Assembly: GCF_002913225.1 (NCBI RefSeq)
Contig: NZ_PPAW01000018.1
Location: 1 to 64,000 of the forward strand
Direction: 5' to 3'
Source: Campylobacter concisus
Lineage (GTDB): Bacteria > Campylobacterota > Campylobacteria > Campylobacterales > Campylobacteraceae
DNA: 64,000 bases
Each line of letters starts with the position of its first letter. Position 1 is the stretch's first letter. Of this stretch, positions 37,882-46,179 are shown one piece after another. A model generated the notes under the pieces. It worked only from the letters and a program-made list of their open reading frames with translations. It was not told where the DNA came from and made no database searches. The position numbers were made by a program, and so were the translations under genes.

Positions 37882-38763
37882 ATGAAGTTAGCACTTTTTG
37901 GCGGGAGCTTTGATCCGGTTCATTTAGGACACGATAGCATTGTAAAAATGGCACTAAGCGGCCTTGATATCGACAAGCTCATCATCATGCCAACTTTTAT
38001 AAGTCCCTTTAAGAGCGAATTTTCAGCTCCGCCAGAGCTTCGCCTAAAGTGGATAAGAGAAATTTGGTGCGGCCTAGAGAAGGTCGAGATATCAGACTAT
38101 GAGATAAATTTAGCTCGCCCGGTGCCTACCATAGAGACGGTTAAGTATTTGTATGAGAAATTTAAGATAGAGAAATTTTATCTCATAATAGGCGCGGATC
38201 ACCTAGCTACGCTTGATAAGTGGCACGGCTATGAGGAGCTAAAAAATTTAGTGCAGTTTGTGATCGCCAAGCGCAATCACATAGAAATTCCGCAAAATTT
38301 ACAAAAAATGGACGTGCACGTGGATGTTAGCTCGTCGCAGATCAGGCAGCAAAAGGGGCTTGATGAGCTGCCTAGCAAGATAAAAGATGAAATTATAAAT
38401 TTTTACCAAGGATTAAAGATGCAAGAGAGATCGATGCAAGAGCGCACCGAAAGTATAGTTAAGGTTTTAGACGCAAAAAAGGCCGAAGAGATACAAGTGT
38501 TTGATATGAGTGGAGATGATTATTTCGTAAAGGCCGTAGTTATCGCTACTACGCTTGGTGAGAGGCACGCTTACTCACTAGCTGAGGATCTAAAAGAGGA
38601 GCTTAAGCCTCTTGGAGAGAAATTTATAGGTACGGAGAGTTCGCCTGATTGGATCGTGATGGACCTTGGCGACATTTTGATACACCTTTTAAGCCCAGCC
38701 TACAGAGCAAAATACAACATCGAAGAGTTTTTGCAAAAGCTAAAAACTAGCAAAGAGTCTTAA
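37882..38763 (+). CDS. nadD: Fused nicotinate-nucleotide adenylyltransferase and ribosome silencing factor (NadD-RsfS)
   Basis: One 293-residue frame holds two proteins that are separate neighbours in C. jejuni. Residues 1-179 are NadD: LFGGSFDPVHLGHDSI (the GxFxPxHxGH nucleotidyltransferase motif) and VDVSSSQIRQQKG (the SSxxR motif). Residues 180-293 are RsfS (DUF143): MQERTESIVKVLDAKKAEEI, FVKAVVIATTLGERHAYSLA, and PDWIVMDLGDILIHLLSP. No stop separates them, but AAGGA stands 6 nt before an in-frame ATG at 38419 exactly at the joint, so free RsfS may also be made. NadD makes deamido-NAD; RsfS binds uL14 and blocks subunit joining. It overlaps the yeiH-like gene tail to tail. Confidence 0.88.
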   Translation: MKLALFGGSFDPVHLGHDSIVKMALSGLDIDKLIIMPTFISPFKSEFSAPPELRLKWIREIWCGLEKVEISDYEINLARPVPTIETVKYLYEKFKIEKFYLIIGADHLATLDKWHGYEELKNLVQFVIAKRNHIEIPQNLQKMDVHVDVSSSQIRQQKGLDELPSKIKDEIINFYQGLKMQERSMQERTESIVKVLDAKKAEEIQVFDMSGDDYFVKAVVIATTLGERHAYSLAEDLKEELKPLGEKFIGTESSPDWIVMDLGDILIHLLSPAYRAKYNIEEFLQKLKTSKES

Positions 38764-39730
38764 CAAACACAAGCGATGAGCAAATAAGCCATAAAAATAT
38801 AAAAAATGCTAACAAAAATGGTCTTTTGCCCGTCGCTTTAAATATACTCCTATCTATCCCAAACCCCAAAGCACACATCGCCACGCAAAGGCAAATGCTA
38901 GCTGCTAGCTTTAAAATTTGTACCAAATTTTCAGGGAAAAATGGCAAAGATCTAACGCAGATCGCCACTAGGAAAAATAGCGCAAACCACGGAATGCTCT
39001 TTAGCTTTGAGGCGTCACTATTTTGGCTTAAATTTAAAAAATTTAGCAAAAACAAAAATGGCACAAGCATGATGACGCGAAGCATTTTTATGATGAGGGC
39101 GGTGCTGCTTGCTGCGCTATCAAATGCCGCCGAGGCTGCCACTACATGGGCTACCTCGTGAAGTGAGCCGCCGATAAAAAAGCCAGTTTGCTGAGGCGTG
39201 AGAGCTAGAAATTTAGCGATAAATGGATAGATAAACATACCAATCGTCCCAAAGAGCACCACCGTGCAAATAGCGATAGCAAGCTTGTTTGCGTCCGCTT
39301 TTATCTCATTTTGAGTAGCCATAACAGCAGCTGCACCGCAGATGCTTGCCCCTGAGCCAATGAGCACGGCACTATCTTTGCTAAGCCCCAAAGCTTTAGC
39401 AGCAAAAAGTGCAAAGCAAAAGGTCACAAATACCATAAAAGCTGAGTATATCACGCCTAGAGTGCCGACACTTGCGATCTCACTAAGACTTATATTAAAG
39501 CCAAAAAGTATGATGCCTAGCCTTAAAATTTGCTTCCCAGCGATCGCTACGACGCCACTACTTTTTAAAATTTGAGTTTGTTTTGTAAAAAGATTTGCAA
39601 AAATGGCGCCTAAAATGATAGAGATGATGAGCGGACTTGTGTGAAATTTAGCCAAGACCGTGTTTGAGAGCGCAAAAGAAATGGCGCAAATCACCGCCAG
39701 AACAAGCACAGCAAGAAATTTATGAGACAT
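38747..39730 (-). CDS. YeiH/YadS-type putative sulfate exporter family membrane protein
   Basis: A 327-residue membrane protein with about ten hydrophobic segments. Family (UPF0324, YeiH) hallmarks: SPLIISIILGAIFANL, ILRLGIILFGFNISL, VLIGSGASICGAAAVMATQNEI, and FFIGGSLHEVAHVVAAS. The transport substrate is unproven. Its 3' end overlaps the nadD-rsfS gene by 17 nt on the opposite strand. AAGG 6 nt before the ATG. Confidence 0.85.
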   Translation of the reverse strand: MSHKFLAVLVLAVICAISFALSNTVLAKFHTSPLIISIILGAIFANLFTKQTQILKSSGVVAIAGKQILRLGIILFGFNISLSEIASVGTLGVIYSAFMVFVTFCFALFAAKALGLSKDSAVLIGSGASICGAAAVMATQNEIKADANKLAIAICTVVLFGTIGMFIYPFIAKFLALTPQQTGFFIGGSLHEVAHVVAASAAFDSAASSTALIIKMLRVIMLVPFLFLLNFLNLSQNSDASKLKSIPWFALFFLVAICVRSLPFFPENLVQILKLAASICLCVAMCALGFGIDRSIFKATGKRPFLLAFFIFLWLICSSLVFVKTLC

Positions 39731-39777
39731 ATTTTAACCTTAACTCTTTTTTTAAAAATGCAATTAGCACGTTTGGG

Positions 39778-39783
39778 TATAAT
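39778..39783 (+). promoter_or_regulatory. -10 element upstream of the truncated sugar-phosphate transferase
   Basis: TATAAT in TTTGGGTATAATTAGACG, about 50 nt before the ATG at 39834, with AT-rich sequence upstream. Confidence 0.5.
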
Positions 39784-39833
39784 TAGACGAATTTTATAAT
39801 GCAAATTTAAAATAAAGATAAAGGGATAGGCCT

Positions 39834-40400
39834 ATGATCATCCTTGGCGAAAAATATACTTTCACCAAACTCGAGCTAGAGAAGCTTAGGAAGAAATTTG
39901 GCCAAGTGAATTTTTTATCCCCAAAAAATAGCGACGCCAAAGCTCTTCGAAGCGCACTAGAAAATCTCATAAAATCAGGCGATCAAAGGCTAATAGTGCT
40001 AAATACCGAAAAGCCTGTTGATAGCAAGCTGGTGAGATTTCTCACGCTTTTGCAGTTTAAGACGAAGTATAAAAAGATCAAATTTCTAAATGTGGAGAGC
40101 TTTTTAGAAATTTATCTGCAAAAGTGCTACATCCCAGAAAATGGCGAAAATTTAAACTTTTTAAACGATATCAAGCCTTATAATGCCCTTGAATACGCCT
40201 TAAAACGCGTGATCGACTATGTAAGCTGCTCGATGCTTCTTGTGATACCTTTTGTGCTTAAATTTTACGTAAAGAAAAAGATAGACGAACAGTCGCCTGG
40301 CAGCCTTTACTTCTTGCAAAATAGGGTTGGGCTGGATGCTAAAATATTTAAGTGCTATAAATTTAGAACGACGCATGAAAACATAGAACATAATTCATAA
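39834..40400 (+). pseudogene. Truncated polyprenyl-phosphate sugar-1-phosphate transferase (initiating glycosyltransferase)
   Basis: A 188-residue frame. Residues 1-120 form a Rossmann-like N-terminal region. From about 128 the bacterial sugar transferase pattern begins: KRVIDYVSCSMLLVIPFVLK (membrane hairpin), DEQSPGSLYFLQNRVGLDAK and FKCYKFRTTHEN. In this family the catalytic Asp-Glu pair and about 100 more residues follow KFRSM; here the frame ends 8 codons after KFRT. The enzyme should therefore be inactive. The break lies 48 nt from the last gene of the AT-rich glycan cluster, so it is probably a recombination junction. A complete copy may exist elsewhere. Confidence 0.78.
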
Positions 40401-40432
40401 AAATATAAAAATGGCTTTTTTAGTGCGTCGTT
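40367..40432. repeat. 9-bp inverted repeat at the glycan-cluster boundary
   Basis: AACGACGCA and TGCGTCGTT flank a 48-nt AT-rich spacer that contains the premature stop of the sugar-phosphate transferase. It may be a terminator between convergent units or a mark of the recombination joint. Confidence 0.4.
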
Positions 40433-40448
40433 TATATTACAAATAAAT

Positions 40449-41348
40449 TTAAGAGTACCATCTTAAAGTTCGTAAAATTTTTGAGATAATTTTATTTAAA
40501 ACAGTTAAAGAAAAAGCATCTTTAAAAGACATATCTCGTAAAATTCTTAGAATTTCTTTTGTATTAAGATCTTTTAATGAAAACAAAATTTCTTTTATAT
40601 CCATTATGGCCTTTGCTTCATCTAGCCTTTTTAATATATCCTTCTCACTATACATATCCTTTAATTTTTTTAATACAACTTTCACCTCTTTTATGTTATC
40701 AAGGCGTTTTGTATTGGAGATACTATTTGCATTAGAAGCTCTATAATACGCAAGTGGCTCATCTATATAACAGGCCTTTTCATTTTTTAAAAGCCTAATA
40801 AAAAGGTCATAATCTCCTGGAAAATTTAGGCTTGAATCAAACTTATCTTCAATATTATCATATGCTTTCTTGGAAATCATAACTGTTAAAATTCCGATAG
40901 AATAATTAGCTATTTGGTGTTTAAAAATGTATCCCGATGGCTGAGTTTTTACAAATAATTTCTTATTCTTATTTTGACCCATAATATAAAAGTTAGTGTA
41001 GCAAAGCCCAAAATCACTATTATGCATTAATGAAATTTGTTTTTCTAACTTATCATTTTTCCACAAGTCATCACAGTCTAAAAATGCAATGAAGTCACCC
41101 TTAGCTTCTTTAACGGCATAGTTTCTAGCGCCATAAAGTGGAGCAAATGTTGGGGCATAAAAATACTTTATTCTACTATCATTATACGATTTTGCAATGT
41201 TTGCACTATTGTCAGTTGATTGATTATCCCAAAAAATTAATTCCCAATTTTTATATGTTTGGTTTATTACGCTCTCAATACTTTCTCTTAAGAATTCATC
41301 ACTATTAAAACAATTCATAATCACCGAAACTAGTGGTTTATCTTGCAT
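40449..41348 (-). CDS. Family 2 glycosyltransferase
   Basis: A 299-residue GT-A fold enzyme. PLVSVIMNCFNSDEFLRESI starts the nucleotide-sugar domain, ELIFWDNQSTDNS follows, and FIAFLDCDDLWKNDKL gives the DxD-like metal motif. NFPGDYDLFIRLLK carries the later acidic motif (ED-type position reads GDYD). It would add one sugar to the lipid-linked repeat unit or to a protein glycan at the inner membrane. Donor and acceptor are unknown. Last gene of the cluster; it overlaps the aminotransferase gene by 11 nt. Confidence 0.87.
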   Translation of the reverse strand: MQDKPLVSVIMNCFNSDEFLRESIESVINQTYKNWELIFWDNQSTDNSANIAKSYNDSRIKYFYAPTFAPLYGARNYAVKEAKGDFIAFLDCDDLWKNDKLEKQISLMHNSDFGLCYTNFYIMGQNKNKKLFVKTQPSGYIFKHQIANYSIGILTVMISKKAYDNIEDKFDSSLNFPGDYDLFIRLLKNEKACYIDEPLAYYRASNANSISNTKRLDNIKEVKVVLKKLKDMYSEKDILKRLDEAKAIMDIKEILFSLKDLNTKEILRILRDMSFKDAFSLTVLNKIISKILRTLRWYS

Positions 41349-42450
41349 AAAATGTCCTTATCTTATTTACAATAAATTTTATATCGTCCATTTCCAAGTC
41401 AAAATGACACGGAAGCGTTAAAATTTCATTATATATTTTTTCGCTTCTTGGCAATGAATAACTGGTATTAAATTTTGTTAGAATATGATTTGGCTTATAG
41501 TGAATACCTGTTTCTATGCCATTCTCTAGTAAAAAATTTCGCAATCCATCTCTATTTTTTGCCTTTATGACAAAGATATATGGAGCAACATCATCAAAAT
41601 CAAATTTTAAATAATCAACTTCATTTACATCTTTAAGCAAATCCACATATAGTCTGGCTAGCTCTTTTCTTTTGGATATGAAGCCATCAATTCTCGAAAG
41701 TTGAGCTATTCCAATTGCAGCCATAATATTGCTCATGTGATATCTAAAACCTTGAAGCTTCACATCAAAATCCCAGCTTCTTTGACCTGAATACCTTTTT
41801 TCACTATCTTTTTCAACTCCAAGAAGTCTCATATCTCTAACTTTTTGTATAAATTTTAAATCACTAGATAAAATGGCTCCACCTTCACCACAAGTAATAT
41901 TTTTTACCCCATCAAAACTAAAACAAATTATATCTCCACTGCTGCCAACTTTTTTACCATTCCTAAGACAGCCAAATCCTTGAGCAGCATCTTCGATAAC
42001 CCTTAGCTCAAACTCATTTGCAATTTCATAAATACTCTCCATGCCCTTAGATGAGCTGGCATAATGCACTGGCATAATGGCTCTAGTTTTTTTAGTAATT
42101 CTTCTTTTAATATCATCTTTATCGATAAAAATCGTGTCTGGATCTATATCACAAGGAATGGGTCTTAACCCCAAGGCAGAAATAGCCTGAAATGACGCAA
42201 CATAAGTAATAGTTGGAACTAAAATTTCATCGCTTTCATTAAAATCAAGCGCTGCAAGGGCCAAATGAAGAGCAGAGGTTCCAGTGTTTACACATACCAC
42301 TTCCATATAGGTAGCTAAATACTCTTTAATAGCAATTTCAAATTGCATAACATTTTTGCCCATACCAAGATACTCTTCATCAAGTACCTTCAAAACGGCC
42401 TGTTTTTCCATATCACCAATTGAAGATTTCGAAAGTCTAATCTTTCTCAT
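41338..42450 (-). CDS. DegT/DnrJ/EryC1/StrS sugar aminotransferase (CDP-sugar branch candidate)
   Basis: A 370-residue PLP aminotransferase. VNTGTSALHLALAAL binds the cofactor phosphate, VIEDAAQGFG holds the ring Asp, and ICFSFDGVKNITCGEGGAI supplies the Schiff-base Lys. Because that Lys is kept (not His), it is not the RfbH-type dehydratase. Next to rfbF, rfbG and an epimerase-like cupin it probably aminates a 4-keto-6-deoxy sugar. The start is the ATG at 42450 with AGGA 7 nt upstream; it overlaps the methyltransferase gene by 14 nt. Confidence 0.87.
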   Translation of the reverse strand: MRKIRLSKSSIGDMEKQAVLKVLDEEYLGMGKNVMQFEIAIKEYLATYMEVVCVNTGTSALHLALAALDFNESDEILVPTITYVASFQAISALGLRPIPCDIDPDTIFIDKDDIKRRITKKTRAIMPVHYASSSKGMESIYEIANEFELRVIEDAAQGFGCLRNGKKVGSSGDIICFSFDGVKNITCGEGGAILSSDLKFIQKVRDMRLLGVEKDSEKRYSGQRSWDFDVKLQGFRYHMSNIMAAIGIAQLSRIDGFISKRKELARLYVDLLKDVNEVDYLKFDFDDVAPYIFVIKAKNRDGLRNFLLENGIETGIHYKPNHILTKFNTSYSLPRSEKIYNEILTLPCHFDLEMDDIKFIVNKIRTFYAR

Positions 42451-43153
42451 TTTTAATCCTAATCCAATACGATCCATGTTTATGCGCACCACAAGTTATA
42501 TTTTTAAAACCAACTTTTTTAAGAAGCATGATATGTTCATCAATATTTCTTAAGTATCCCCAAAACTGACCCTTATTATATAATCCAAGTAGTGATAAAA
42601 CAGTTTTTACAATCTCTTTTATACTTGCAACAAATCCTTCTGCTGGCATAATAACCTCAGCTAAATAAAATTCTTTAAATCCATATTCATAAACGCTTTT
42701 TAAAAAATTAGTATACTCTTCATTATTAAAAACATAGTCTATAGTGCTACAATAACCAAATTCATATTTTTTCTCATCTTTGACACATTCCGGGAAAAAG
42801 CCTATCACGGTTTTACACCCCCCCCCATTTGTCAACCACTTAAAATTATTAGAAGGCTCTATTGCTAATATATTTTTATCGCTATTTTTAATTATAAAAT
42901 TTTCAATAAAACCATTACCGCAACCTATAGACAGAATATCCTTGTAATTTTTCGAAAAGGTTATAATATCTCTTGCAATATTTGTTTTACGCTCAATATA
43001 GTCTTTTGAAAGGTCTTTATATGAATTAAATTTTTTATAAAATAGCTCATAAAATTTTTTATAAAACTCATCATCTGCAATTTTTTTAGAATTAAGCTTA
43101 GTAAATTCACTAAATTTTATACCAAACCACTCCTTTTGATATATTTTTTTCAC
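42437..43153 (-). CDS. Class I SAM methyltransferase with G9 tract (probably phase-variable)
   Basis: A 238-residue protein with a SAM site DILSIGCGNGFIENFI near residue 70. A run of nine G (42818-42826) encodes Gly-Gly-Gly at about residue 110, and the frame is open (ON). Losing one G gives a stop after four codons; gaining one gives a stop after one codon. It probably methylates a sugar of the glycan, with the nearby rfbF/rfbG products as candidates. Alternative: a methyltransferase acting on a lipid or peptide. Confidence 0.83.
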   Translation of the reverse strand: MKKIYQKEWFGIKFSEFTKLNSKKIADDEFYKKFYELFYKKFNSYKDLSKDYIERKTNIARDIITFSKNYKDILSIGCGNGFIENFIIKNSDKNILAIEPSNNFKWLTNGGGCKTVIGFFPECVKDEKKYEFGYCSTIDYVFNNEEYTNFLKSVYEYGFKEFYLAEVIMPAEGFVASIKEIVKTVLSLLGLYNKGQFWGYLRNIDEHIMLLKKVGFKNITCGAHKHGSYWIRIKNEKD

Positions 43154-43162
43154 TTAAAGCCT

Positions 43163-43570
43163 TTAAAAATCATATTTAATGTTATTAATATCCATGCTAA
43201 TAGACTCGTTAGAATCATGCTCTATGCTTGCAATATTTAAAAGCATATTATTCTTTCCGAGACCACAAAAAGCCATCCATAGCCCATTTTTTATTGTTAA
43301 TCTTTTATAATTTTTATGAGATAAATTTACACTAAAGAATTCTTTTTTTATATCATCATAAATTACAAATTTAATCTCTCCCAAACAGACTACAAGATTA
43401 AGCACCATTTGATTGTGTTTTTTCCAACCTTTTATCTCTTTTTCGTTTATGGTTGAAAAATACGCCTCGCCAAAACCACAAAAACCATAATCACTTTGTT
43501 TCATCGCATGAAAAATGTCACCCTTTGGATTATAAATTTGTTTTAATGGTGTTAAAATCACTCCGTCCAT
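43163..43570 (-). CDS. Small RfbC/WxcM-like cupin (sugar 3,5-epimerase or isomerase candidate)
   Basis: A 135-residue cupin-like protein opening with VILTPLKQIYNPKGDIFHAM, the dTDP-4-dehydrorhamnose epimerase start. Later it has EIKGWKKHNQMVLNLVVCLG (the HxH-type metal/substrate strand reduced to KKHNQ) and IKNGLWMAFCGLG. It is shorter than RfbC (about 180) and close to the length of the QdtA/FdtA/WxcM isomerases. Next to rfbG it likely reshapes the CDP-4-keto-6-deoxyglucose intermediate. It overlaps rfbG by 13 nt. Confidence 0.75.
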   Translation of the reverse strand: MDGVILTPLKQIYNPKGDIFHAMKQSDYGFCGFGEAYFSTINEKEIKGWKKHNQMVLNLVVCLGEIKFVIYDDIKKEFFSVNLSHKNYKRLTIKNGLWMAFCGLGKNNMLLNIASIEHDSNESISMDINNIKYDF

Positions 43571-44649
43571 GATAATGCTCTATTTTTTGCAATATTTTCA
43601 TATTCTATTATTTGCTCTGTTGTCTTTTTAAACATATCTGAGTTTTTTTTGTAAAAGTCATAATACCACTGTGAGGTAAACTCAATTGTTTCTTTATACT
43701 CTAAGCTTGCATGCCATTTAAGATAGTGCAACGCCTTGTCGCAATTTAGCTTTAGTAATTTAGCTTCGTCAAAAATTATTTCATCTACAACATTATATAT
43801 ATCTTTTAAACTCCAAATTTTACTAAGATCCACCAATAATTCTGCCACACTATGATTTTGTTCAGCTCTTGGACCAAAGTTAAAACATTCGTGATTTAAA
43901 CTATCATCTAAAGATAGTACCATAGCCAAATTTAAATAACCACTAAGTGGCTCAAGAACATGTTGCCATGGTCTTGTAGATTTTGGAGATCTAATATTTA
44001 CAGCCTTGTTTTTACTCCATGCCATCATACTATCCACTACAATTCTATCTTTAGCCCAATCCCCGCCACCAATTACATTTCCTGCTCTTGCTACACCTAT
44101 CCTTATATTTTTAATCTCTTTAAAAAATGAGTTACAATAGGATTTAATAATGAGCTCTGCTGCGCCCTTAGACCCACTATAAATGTCTTTTCCGCCAAGC
44201 GCATCATTTTCTTTATATCCCCAAACTTGTTCAATATTATCATAAGCTTTATCACTTGTTATAATTATAGCCGTGCATTCGTGCTTTGCTTTTCTTAATA
44301 TCTCTAAAATATTTGTGGTACCTATAACATTTGAGGTTATGGTTTCTATTGGGTCCTCATATGAAACAGAAACGATTGGTTGGGCTGCCAAATGAAAAAC
44401 AAAATCCGGTTTTTCATTAAGAAAAATTTCTTCTAAAATTTTCAAATTACGAATATCAACTCTATAATCTTTTTTAATTTTATCTTTTAAATTTAACAGA
44501 CCAAACATGGATGGATTTGTTGGGACATCCTTTGAAATTCCAATAACTTCTGCGCCTAATTTTAAGAGCCATGCACTAAGCCAACTACCTTTAAAGCCGG
44601 TATGCCCTGTAATTAAAACTTTTTTATTTTTAAAAACATTTTTGAACAT
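43558..44649 (-). CDS. rfbG: CDP-glucose 4,6-dehydratase
   Basis: A 363-residue SDR-fold dehydratase. VLITGHTGFKGSWLSAWLLKLG is the N-terminal NAD motif and signature of RfbG; FHLAAQPIVSVSYEDP and the YSGSKGAAELI catalytic Tyr-xxx-Lys follow. It makes CDP-4-keto-6-deoxyglucose from the RfbF product. I place the start at 44649 (GGGA 7 nt upstream), right after the rfbF stop; an in-frame ATG at 44670 lies inside rfbF. Confidence 0.92.
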   Translation of the reverse strand: MFKNVFKNKKVLITGHTGFKGSWLSAWLLKLGAEVIGISKDVPTNPSMFGLLNLKDKIKKDYRVDIRNLKILEEIFLNEKPDFVFHLAAQPIVSVSYEDPIETITSNVIGTTNILEILRKAKHECTAIIITSDKAYDNIEQVWGYKENDALGGKDIYSGSKGAAELIIKSYCNSFFKEIKNIRIGVARAGNVIGGGDWAKDRIVVDSMMAWSKNKAVNIRSPKSTRPWQHVLEPLSGYLNLAMVLSLDDSLNHECFNFGPRAEQNHSVAELLVDLSKIWSLKDIYNVVDEIIFDEAKLLKLNCDKALHYLKWHASLEYKETIEFTSQWYYDFYKKNSDMFKKTTEQIIEYENIAKNRALSWTE

Positions 44650-44651
44650 TT

Positions 44652-45428
44652 TTATTCCCAAATTTTCCATTCCGCTTTATTTTCTCGCCACATTTCATTT
44701 AGTTTATTTTTATCTCTTAGTGTATCCATTGGCATCCAAAAACCATGATGTTTATAAGTAAATATCTCCCCATCTTGAGCAAGTCTCATAAGTGGCTCTT
44801 GCTCAAAAACAGTACTTTCATCGTCATTGATATAATCAAACACCTCAGGCTCACAAACAAAAAAACCTGCATTTATCCAACTGCCATCACCTTTTGGCTT
44901 TTCTTTAAATTGTAATACTTGATCTTGATCTGAAATTTCTAAAGCGCCAAATCTTCCATCTGGCTGCGCTGAAGTCATTGTTACTATTTTTTTATGAGAT
45001 GAGTGAAATTTTAAAAGGTCGTCTATTTTTATATTAGCTACACCATCTCCATATGTCAGCATAAAGGCATTATCTCCTACGATTTTTCTAGCTTTTTTGA
45101 TTCTAGCCCCAGTCATACTATTTAAACCTGTATCCAACATAGTAACTCTCCACGGTTCGCTAGTGTTATTTAATATCTCCATTTTACCACTAGCTATGTC
45201 AATAGTTATATCGCTTCTATGTAAAAAATAATTTGCAAAAAATTCTTTTATACAGTAGCCCTTATAGCCCAATAAAACCACAAAATCATTAAACCCGTAG
45301 TGGCTATAAATTTTCATAATATGCCAAAGGATAGGCTTACCACCAATTTCAACCATGGGTTTTGGTCTAGTGTCTGTTTCTTCACTTAGCCTAGTTCCAA
45401 ACCCACCAGCAAGTAATAAAACTTTCAT
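44652..45428 (-). CDS. rfbF: Glucose-1-phosphate cytidylyltransferase
   Basis: A 258-residue nucleotidyltransferase making CDP-glucose. MKVLLLAGGFGTRLSEETD is the GxGTR activator/nucleotide loop, PKPMVEIGGKPILWHIM is RfbF-typical, and LTYGDGVANI carries the metal Asp. The ATG at 45428 is preferred over the one 6 nt upstream. With rfbG it defines a CDP-6-deoxyhexose branch. Confidence 0.92.
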   Translation of the reverse strand: MKVLLLAGGFGTRLSEETDTRPKPMVEIGGKPILWHIMKIYSHYGFNDFVVLLGYKGYCIKEFFANYFLHRSDITIDIASGKMEILNNTSEPWRVTMLDTGLNSMTGARIKKARKIVGDNAFMLTYGDGVANIKIDDLLKFHSSHKKIVTMTSAQPDGRFGALEISDQDQVLQFKEKPKGDGSWINAGFFVCEPEVFDYINDDESTVFEQEPLMRLAQDGEIFTYKHHGFWMPMDTLRDKNKLNEMWRENKAEWKIWE

Positions 45429-45447
45429 AAACAAATTCCTTTTCTAA

Positions 45448-46179
45448 TTACATGTTTATTAAATTATTTGCCTCATTGTACCAAACATAATTTTTTTTTG
45501 GGACTCTCCAATCTTTACCATACGTCATTTCTAAACATTTTTCAGAATCTATTGGAACAGGAACAACTTCATCTAAAAAAACAATGTTTTTAAATTCCAT
45601 TAAATTTATATCATAGCTATATCCAGTATAACAAAAGCTTTTTATAGCATTCTCATAGATTATTTTTCTAGTATTCTTTTTGATAAATGGCTTTATTAGC
45701 TTTGTTACTTTTATTAATAAAAATTTTAATAAATCTTTTATGTTTTTAATCTCAAGGTCAATAACAATATCATTATCAAGTGAATGCATAATCATTGCGA
45801 TAAAATTTAAAAATTTATTTTTAAGATTTGTTTTTTTTGGAACTATCCATCTAACTGAAGCAACATTATCTTTTACATCATAAAAACTAATATCTACTTT
45901 TTTAGAACCGTTTGTAAAATGCAAACAATCCATCTCACCTAGAATAATTTCTTGTTTAAAACCACTGTCCTTAAAAAGTTTTTCTATGTCTTCCGTTTTT
46001 ACTTTTTTTTTCCAAACAGCGAAATCTATATCATGATCCCATGGTAAAATCATATTATCTCTTATTATGCCCAGTAAAGTACCATGACAAACCCAGTACT
46101 CACACTTTATACTACGTAGAAGCTGATTTACTTTTTTAAATAAAATTTCATCTTCACTATATGAATAATCATTTTTCAA
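45448..46179 (-). CDS. LicD-family nucleotidyltransferase-fold protein
   Basis: A 243-residue protein with the LicD pattern: CEYWVCHGTLLGIIRDNMIL, then PWDHDIDFAVW, giving the GxxLGxxR and DxDxD metal motif of the nucleotidyltransferase fold. LicD proteins transfer phosphocholine or other phospho-substituents to surface glycans; the group here is unknown, and no choline genes are nearby. Two A9 runs in the coding strand (45491-45499 and 46003-46011) could slip. Start is a TTG at 46179 overlapping the methyltransferase end by 11 nt. Confidence 0.8.
   Translation of the reverse strand: MKNDYSYSEDEILFKKVNQLLRSIKCEYWVCHGTLLGIIRDNMILPWDHDIDFAVWKKKVKTEDIEKLFKDSGFKQEIILGEMDCLHFTNGSKKVDISFYDVKDNVASVRWIVPKKTNLKNKFLNFIAMIMHSLDNDIVIDLEIKNIKDLLKFLLIKVTKLIKPFIKKNTRKIIYENAIKSFCYTGYSYDINLMEFKNIVFLDEVVPVPIDSEKCLEMTYGKDWRVPKKNYVWYNEANNLINM

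Noticed and set aside
41338-42450. Reading the DegT gene as RfbH (3-dehydrase) because rfbF and rfbG are adjacent
   Set aside because: The PLP-binding Lys is present (DGVKNITCGEGG), while RfbH carries His there; there is also no iron-sulfur Cys set.
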